From: Blastococcus fimeti
GTDB taxonomy: Bacteria > Actinomycetota > Actinomycetes > Mycobacteriales > Geodermatophilaceae
Assembly: GCA_900102115.1 (NCBI GenBank)
Contig: FNAW01000002.1
Coordinates: 558,001 to 622,000, forward strand
Length of the DNA: 64,000 nt
Reading direction: 5' to 3'
Below the pieces are notes generated by a model. That model saw only the letters and a list, made by a program, of their open reading frames with translations. It was not told the DNA's origin and did not search any database. Made by a program: the position numbers and the translations under genes. Of this stretch, positions 59,777-64,000 are shown piece by piece (positions within the stretch are counted from its first letter, which is position 1; every line of letters starts with the position of its first letter).

Positions 59777-60325
59777 ATGGCCCGCAACACGCTCTCCCGC
59801 ACGCTGCACGACGTCGGACTCTCCGCCTGGTTCGGCGGCACGCTGGCCAATGCGGTCGCGCTGAACGCCGCCGCGGGCGAGGCCGGGAGCGACGCGGCCA
59901 CCGGGCGCGTCGCCAACGCCGGCTGGGACCGGTGGACGCCGGTCAACGCCGCCGCCATCGGCGCGCACCTCGTGGGCAGCGTCGGCCAGCTGCGTGCCAA
60001 CAAGCAGCGGGTGGCCGCCCAGCAGGGCGTCGCCGGGATGTCGACGCTCAAGACCCTGGTCACGGTGGCCGCCCTCGGCGCCACCGCCTACAGCCGGGTC
60101 CTGGGCCAGCAGGTCTCCGCCGCCGGCGCCGTGCCGTCGAAGTCCGGCACCAAGCCGAGCAAGCGGACCAAGGTCGCCCAGGCCGACGTCGCCGCCGCGC
60201 AGCAGCAGCTGGACACCCTGCAGTGGGTGATCCCGGCGCTGACCGGCGTGCTGGTCGCGATCAGCTCCTACGCCGGCGAGCAGCAGCGCCCCGGCGAGGT
60301 GGCCCGCGGCCTGTCCGAGGTCTGA
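59777..60325 (+). CDS. Hypothetical membrane protein
   Basis: 182 residues with four weakly hydrophobic segments (about 12-32, 55-75, 92-110, 148-166) and a basic loop rich in Lys/Ser (KSGTKPSKRTK). No family recognised, though similar small proteins recur in actinobacteria. ATG 59777 starts MARNTLSRTLHDVGLSAWFGG. It ends 8 bases from the convergent eutC. Confidence 0.7.
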   Translation: MARNTLSRTLHDVGLSAWFGGTLANAVALNAAAGEAGSDAATGRVANAGWDRWTPVNAAAIGAHLVGSVGQLRANKQRVAAQQGVAGMSTLKTLVTVAALGATAYSRVLGQQVSAAGAVPSKSGTKPSKRTKVAQADVAAAQQQLDTLQWVIPALTGVLVAISSYAGEQQRPGEVARGLSEV

Positions 60326-60332
60326 CCACCGC

Positions 60333-61055
60333 TCAGCCGGGCAACGCCGCCTCGTCCTTGAGCGCCACGCCCGAGGCACCCAGCTCCCGGGCGCCGGCCA
60401 GCAGGGCGGCCACCGTACGGGCCGCCTGGTCGTAGCCGAGGCCGTGCGGCGGGCGGACGTTGGAGACGCAGTTGCGCTCCGCGTCCACCCGCCCCGGCCG
60501 CGGCTCCCAGGTGAGGTAGACGCCCAGCGAGTCGGCCGACGAGAGCCCCGGTCGCTCCCCGATCAGCACGACCACGGCGCGCACCCCGAGCGCCGCACCG
60601 ATCGCATCACCGAGCCCGACCCGCGCCTGGTGCGCCAGCACGACCGGCGCCACCGACCAGCCGTCCAGCCGGTCGAGCAGCGCCGTGACCAGCCCCGCTG
60701 CATGCTCGTGGACCGCCCGCGGCGAGAGCCCGTCGGCGAGCACGATGCCGAGGTCGTCGCCGCTCGACGGCAGCGCGGTGCCCTCGGCCAGCAGGCGGCC
60801 GAGGTCGGGGCGCTGCAGGTACTCCGCCCGGTCGGCGGCGGCGGAGCGCACCTCGAGCACGTCGAGATCGCCGAGCCCCGCCCGCACCGCGTCGGGGTCG
60901 AGCGCGGTGTGGACGGCGTCCCGGGCGACGGCGTGCGCGAGCCGGAACTCCAGCTCGCGCGCCGTCGGCAGCCCGTCACCCGCCCGGCCCAGCGCCACGC
61001 GCGCCCGGGTCGCCCCGCGCAGCACCGCCCACGGGTCGTCCCCGACCACACTCAC
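60333..61055 (-). CDS. eutC: Ethanolamine ammonia-lyase small subunit
   Basis: 240 residues. With EutB it forms the adenosylcobalamin-dependent enzyme that splits ethanolamine into acetaldehyde and ammonia. Seen: RELEFRLAHAVARDAVH, VRSAAADRAEYLQRPDLGR, DLGIVLADGLSPRAV and the C-terminal ERNCVSNVRPPHGLGYDQAA, all typical of EutC. GTG 61055 overlaps the eutB stop by 4 bases. Confidence 0.95.
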   Translation of the reverse strand: MSVVGDDPWAVLRGATRARVALGRAGDGLPTARELEFRLAHAVARDAVHTALDPDAVRAGLGDLDVLEVRSAAADRAEYLQRPDLGRLLAEGTALPSSGDDLGIVLADGLSPRAVHEHAAGLVTALLDRLDGWSVAPVVLAHQARVGLGDAIGAALGVRAVVVLIGERPGLSSADSLGVYLTWEPRPGRVDAERNCVSNVRPPHGLGYDQAARTVAALLAGARELGASGVALKDEAALPG

Positions 61056-62467
61056 GGCCGGGCCGCCGCGAGCAGCGCCTTCGCCGCGGGCGCGTCGGGA
61101 GCCAGCTCGCGCACCCGCCCGTCGTCGCCCAGCAGGTCCATCCGCGCCAGCCACTCCTCGAACTCCGGCGCCGGCCGCAACCCCAGCACCTGCCGGGCGG
61201 TCAGGACGTCGGAGAACGACAGCGACTGGTAGTGCAGCATGACGTCGTCCGACCCCGGGACGGCGATGACGAACGAGCAGCCCGCGGCCCCGAGCAGCAG
61301 CATCAGCGAGTCGGTGTCGTCGGCGTCGACCTCGGCGTGGTTGGTGTAGCAGACGTCGACCCCCATGGGCAGGCCGAGCAGCTTGCCGCAGAAGTGGTCC
61401 TCCAGCCCCGCCCGGATCACCTGCTTGCCGTCGTACAGGTACTCGGGCCCGATGAAGCCGACGACCGTGTTCACCAGCAGCGGCTCGAACTGCCGGGCCA
61501 CCGCGTAGGCCCGGCACTCGAGCGTCTGCTGGTCCACCGGCCGCCCGTCGACGCCCAGGTGCGCGCCGGCCGAGAGCGCCGAGCCCTGCCCGGTCTCGAA
61601 GTAGGTGACGTTGCGGCCGACCGTCCCCCGCCCCAGCTCCAGCGCACCGGCGCGGGCCTCGGCGAGCAGGTCGAGGGTGACGCCGAACCCCCGGTTGGCC
61701 TCCTGGGTGCCGGCGACCGACTGGAAGACCAGGTCCACCGGCGCACCCTTCTCCAGCGCGCGCAGCGTCGTCGTCACGTGCGCCAGGACGCAGGACTGCG
61801 TGGGGATCTCGTAGCGCTGGATGACCGCGTCGAGCAGCTCCAGCAGCGCGATCGTCCGGTCCGGGGAGTCGGTGGCCGGGTTGATCCCGATGACGGCGTC
61901 CCCGCTGCCGTGCAGCAGCCCGTCGAGCACCGACGCCGTCACGCCCAGCGGGTCGTCGGTCGGGTGGTTGGGCTGCAGCCGCGAGGCCAGCCGGCCGGGC
62001 AGCCCGAGCGTCGACCGCAGCCCGGTGACCACCCGCGCCCGCCGGCCGACGGCGATCAGGTCGGCGTTGCGCATCAGCTTCGACGTCGCCGCCACCATCT
62101 CCGGCGTGAGCCCGGGCGCCAGTGCGGAGATCGCCGGCTCGTCCCCCTCGGCCGCCCAGCCGAGCAACCGGTCGCGGAACTCCCCCACCGTGAGCGAGGC
62201 GACCGTCGCGAAGGCGGCCGCGTCGTGGGTGTCCAGGATCAGCCGGGTGACGTCGTCCTCCTCGTAGCCGACCAGCTGCTCCTCGAGGAACGTCGCCAGC
62301 GGCAGGTCGGCGAGCACCGTCTGCGCCGCGACCCGCTCGGCCGCCGACTCCGCCGCGCACCCGGCCAGCACGTCGCCCGACCGCGCCGGGGTCGCCTTCG
62401 CGAGCAGCTCGACCAGCGACGGGAACTCGAAGGTGTGCCCGCCCAGCGTCGTGCGTCGAACGGTCAC
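61052..62467 (-). CDS. eutB: Ethanolamine ammonia-lyase large subunit
   Basis: 471 residues, the catalytic TIM-barrel subunit. Typical blocks: MRNADLIAVGRRARVVT, LQPNHPTDDPLGV, GINPATDSPDRTIALLELLD, FQSVAGTQEANRGFGV, TYFETGQGSALSAGAHLGVD and VDVCYTNHAEVDADD. Length is close to E. coli EutB (453). GTG 62467 overlaps the permease stop by 4 bases. No aldehyde dehydrogenase, shell or reactivase gene is seen in the window. Confidence 0.96.
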   Translation of the reverse strand: MTVRRTTLGGHTFEFPSLVELLAKATPARSGDVLAGCAAESAAERVAAQTVLADLPLATFLEEQLVGYEEDDVTRLILDTHDAAAFATVASLTVGEFRDRLLGWAAEGDEPAISALAPGLTPEMVAATSKLMRNADLIAVGRRARVVTGLRSTLGLPGRLASRLQPNHPTDDPLGVTASVLDGLLHGSGDAVIGINPATDSPDRTIALLELLDAVIQRYEIPTQSCVLAHVTTTLRALEKGAPVDLVFQSVAGTQEANRGFGVTLDLLAEARAGALELGRGTVGRNVTYFETGQGSALSAGAHLGVDGRPVDQQTLECRAYAVARQFEPLLVNTVVGFIGPEYLYDGKQVIRAGLEDHFCGKLLGLPMGVDVCYTNHAEVDADDTDSLMLLLGAAGCSFVIAVPGSDDVMLHYQSLSFSDVLTARQVLGLRPAPEFEEWLARMDLLGDDGRVRELAPDAPAAKALLAAARP

Positions 62468-63921
62468 CGCACCTCCTCGTCGGCGGCGGCCAGCAGCGCG
62501 AACTCCTCCTCGGGCGCCGAGGCGACGAGGTGGTGGCGGCTGTAGAGCGCGAAGTAGCCGAGGAACAGCGCGTAGGCGGCCAGCGTCCACAGCGCCGCCT
62601 CGACGTCGACCAGGAAGGTGGCCACCACCGCCGCGGCGGCCAGCACCAGGGCCACGCCCGTCGTCGCCACCCCGCCGGGCGTGCGGTACGGCCGCTCGAG
62701 CTGCGGCTCGCGGCGGCGCAGCACGATGTGGCTGACCATCATGAGCACGTAGGAGACCGTCGCCCCGAAGACGGCCATGTTGAGCAGCATCGCGCCCTCG
62801 CCGGTCAGCGACAGCACGAACCCGACGGCCCCGGGCACGAGCAGCGCCAGCACCGGGGCCTTGCGGCCGTTGGTCACCGACAGCGCCCGCGGCAGGTAGC
62901 CCGCACGCGAGAGCGCGAAGGTCTGGCGCGAGTAGGCGTAGATGATCGAGAAGAAGCTGGCCACCAGGCCGAACAGCCCCGCGTAGTTGACGACGTCGGT
63001 GAGCCCGTCGGACGAGCCGGCCACCTGCAGCGCCTCCACCGGCGGGTTCCCGCTGGCCGACATCGCCTCCGATCCACCGGCCCCCGAGGTGAACACCAGC
63101 ATGAGGACGGCGAGGACGAGCAGCACGCCCATCGCCGCGACGATCCCCCGCGGCAGGGCGCGGGCCGGGTCCCGCGCCTCCTCCGAGGCCAGCGGCACGC
63201 ACTCGACGGCGAGGAAGAACCAGATGGCGAACGGGAACGCGGCCCAGACCCCCATCCACCCGTGCGGCAGGAAGTCCGAGGCGCCGGCGGCGTCGGTGGG
63301 GGCGATGTCGAGCAGGTTCGCGGAGTCGAACGCGGGGATGGCGCCGACCAGGTAGAGCACCAGCCCGGCGACGGCGACCGCGGCGATCGCCATCATGACC
63401 TTGAGCGCCTCCCCGACGCCCAGTAGGTGCACGCCGATGAACAGGGCGTAGGCGGCGAGGTAGACCCACCAGCCGTCGGTGATGCCGAACAGGCCGAGGG
63501 ACTCCACGTAGGCGCCGATGAAGGTGGCGATCGCCGCCGGGGCGATGGCGTACTCGATGAGCACGGCGACGCCGGTCGCGTAGCCGCCCCACGGGCCGAG
63601 CGCCCGCCGGGCGAAGGTGTAGCCGCCGCCGGCGGTCGGCAGCGCCGAACCGAGCTCGGCCAGCCCGAGCACCATCGCCCCGTACATCACGGCCATGAGG
63701 ACGACGGCGACCAGCAGCCCGCCGAACCCGCCCTCGGCCAGGCCGAAGTTCCACCCGGCGTAGTCACCGGAGATGACCGCGGCCACGCCGAGCCCGGCCA
63801 GGAGCACCCAGCCCGCCGTGCCGGTGCGCAGTTGCCGCTTCTGCAGGTAGCCCGCGTCGACCGCCTCGGCCTCGACCCCGGCGTGGTGGTGTGCGGCCCG
63901 GGCGGTGGGTTCGACGGTCAT
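62464..63921 (-). CDS. eat: Ethanolamine permease
   Basis: 485 residues of the APC superfamily with about 12 membrane spans. Features: VISGDYAGWNFGLAEGGFGG, the family TAGGGYTFARRALGPWGGY motif and FFLAVECVPLASEEARDPAR. Gene order with eutB and eutC supports ethanolamine as substrate. First gene of the operon; ATG 63921. The 79 bases left of sequence upstream hold no recognisable cobalamin riboswitch. Confidence 0.94.
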   Translation of the reverse strand: MTVEPTARAAHHHAGVEAEAVDAGYLQKRQLRTGTAGWVLLAGLGVAAVISGDYAGWNFGLAEGGFGGLLVAVVLMAVMYGAMVLGLAELGSALPTAGGGYTFARRALGPWGGYATGVAVLIEYAIAPAAIATFIGAYVESLGLFGITDGWWVYLAAYALFIGVHLLGVGEALKVMMAIAAVAVAGLVLYLVGAIPAFDSANLLDIAPTDAAGASDFLPHGWMGVWAAFPFAIWFFLAVECVPLASEEARDPARALPRGIVAAMGVLLVLAVLMLVFTSGAGGSEAMSASGNPPVEALQVAGSSDGLTDVVNYAGLFGLVASFFSIIYAYSRQTFALSRAGYLPRALSVTNGRKAPVLALLVPGAVGFVLSLTGEGAMLLNMAVFGATVSYVLMMVSHIVLRRREPQLERPYRTPGGVATTGVALVLAAAAVVATFLVDVEAALWTLAAYALFLGYFALYSRHHLVASAPEEEFALLAAADEEVR

Positions 63922-64000
63922 GGCGGCGCCTCTCCGGTCATCCCCCGCGGCCCGGGGACGCCAGCCTGGCCCTGCCCACCGGTGCCCGGCAACGGGCTGC

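Noticed and set aside
63922..64000. Cobalamin riboswitch before the ethanolamine operon
   Set aside because: No B12-box-like sequence in the 79 visible bases; one could lie beyond the window.

Overview
The window is chromosomal DNA from a very GC-rich actinobacterium. Codon third positions are almost all G/C, GTG starts are common, and many genes start from leaderless promoters. The gene content (DUF4193, DUF3039, DUF3099, Cei-like LytR_C protein, polyphosphate glucokinase, paired group 1/2 sigma factors, DtxR/IdeR) is actinobacterial. The style resembles Geodermatophilaceae and relatives (Blastococcus, Geodermatophilus, Modestobacter), but that family call is inference. I see no tRNA, rRNA, insertion sequence, prophage or CRISPR array. 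Genes are packed tightly, with many 4-base GTGA/ATGA overlaps.

Region 1 (1-9363) is a conserved housekeeping block. On the minus strand lie dut, DUF3710, OB-fold and DUF3159 genes plus DUF4193. Then come a phosphotransferase, a Cei-like protein, an inositol monophosphatase, polyphosphate glucokinase and the principal sigma factor. The order closely recalls the M. tuberculosis Rv2692-Rv2711 neighbourhood. Region 2 (9389-20090) holds a VanW-type envelope protein, a YihY membrane protein, DUF3039, a four-gene siderophore-iron ABC operon behind an iron box, DUF3099, a universal stress protein, a CBS-BON protein and an HhH-GPD repair protein. Region 3 (20153-24933) has a TetR regulator with candidate operators, two small enzymes, a membrane protein, dtd and a SigB-like sigma factor followed by a strong terminator.

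Region 4 (25053-34321) carries a lysine acetyltransferase/acyl-CoA synthetase overlapping its likely antagonist, an AcuC-type deacetylase, then IdeR, an S9 peptidase, DUF4192, a lipoprotein and a Dabb protein. IdeR keeps all DtxR metal ligands and probably acts on the iron box 16 kb upstream. Region 5 (34417-41832) contains a glycosyltransferase/methyltransferase/alpha-toroid triad, an ECF42-type sigma factor translationally coupled to its DGPF/YCII partner, a TraR-like zinc protein, a methyltransferase, a YibE/F membrane protein and a STAS protein.

Region 6 (42006-54651) is a stress, copper and respiration block: Hsp20 with a MerR regulator, CsoR with copZ, a His-rich exported protein and copA, a BlaR/BlaI pair, and divergent cydA-cydB-cydDC encoding cytochrome bd and its assembly exporter. 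Twin BlaI-type operators lie between blaI and cydA. Region 7 (54648-64000) has an AtuA/DUF4387/2-hydroxyacid dehydrogenase catabolic operon with a divergent GntR regulator, several small proteins, and a compact ethanolamine operon (permease, eutB, eutC).

The most unusual signals are two tandem REP-like palindromes read in frame through the CydD-CydC linker, the BlaI-type operators facing cytochrome bd, a nested palindrome with a sigma-B-like promoter before hsp20, and a 19-bp divergent promoter whose two -10 boxes overlap.
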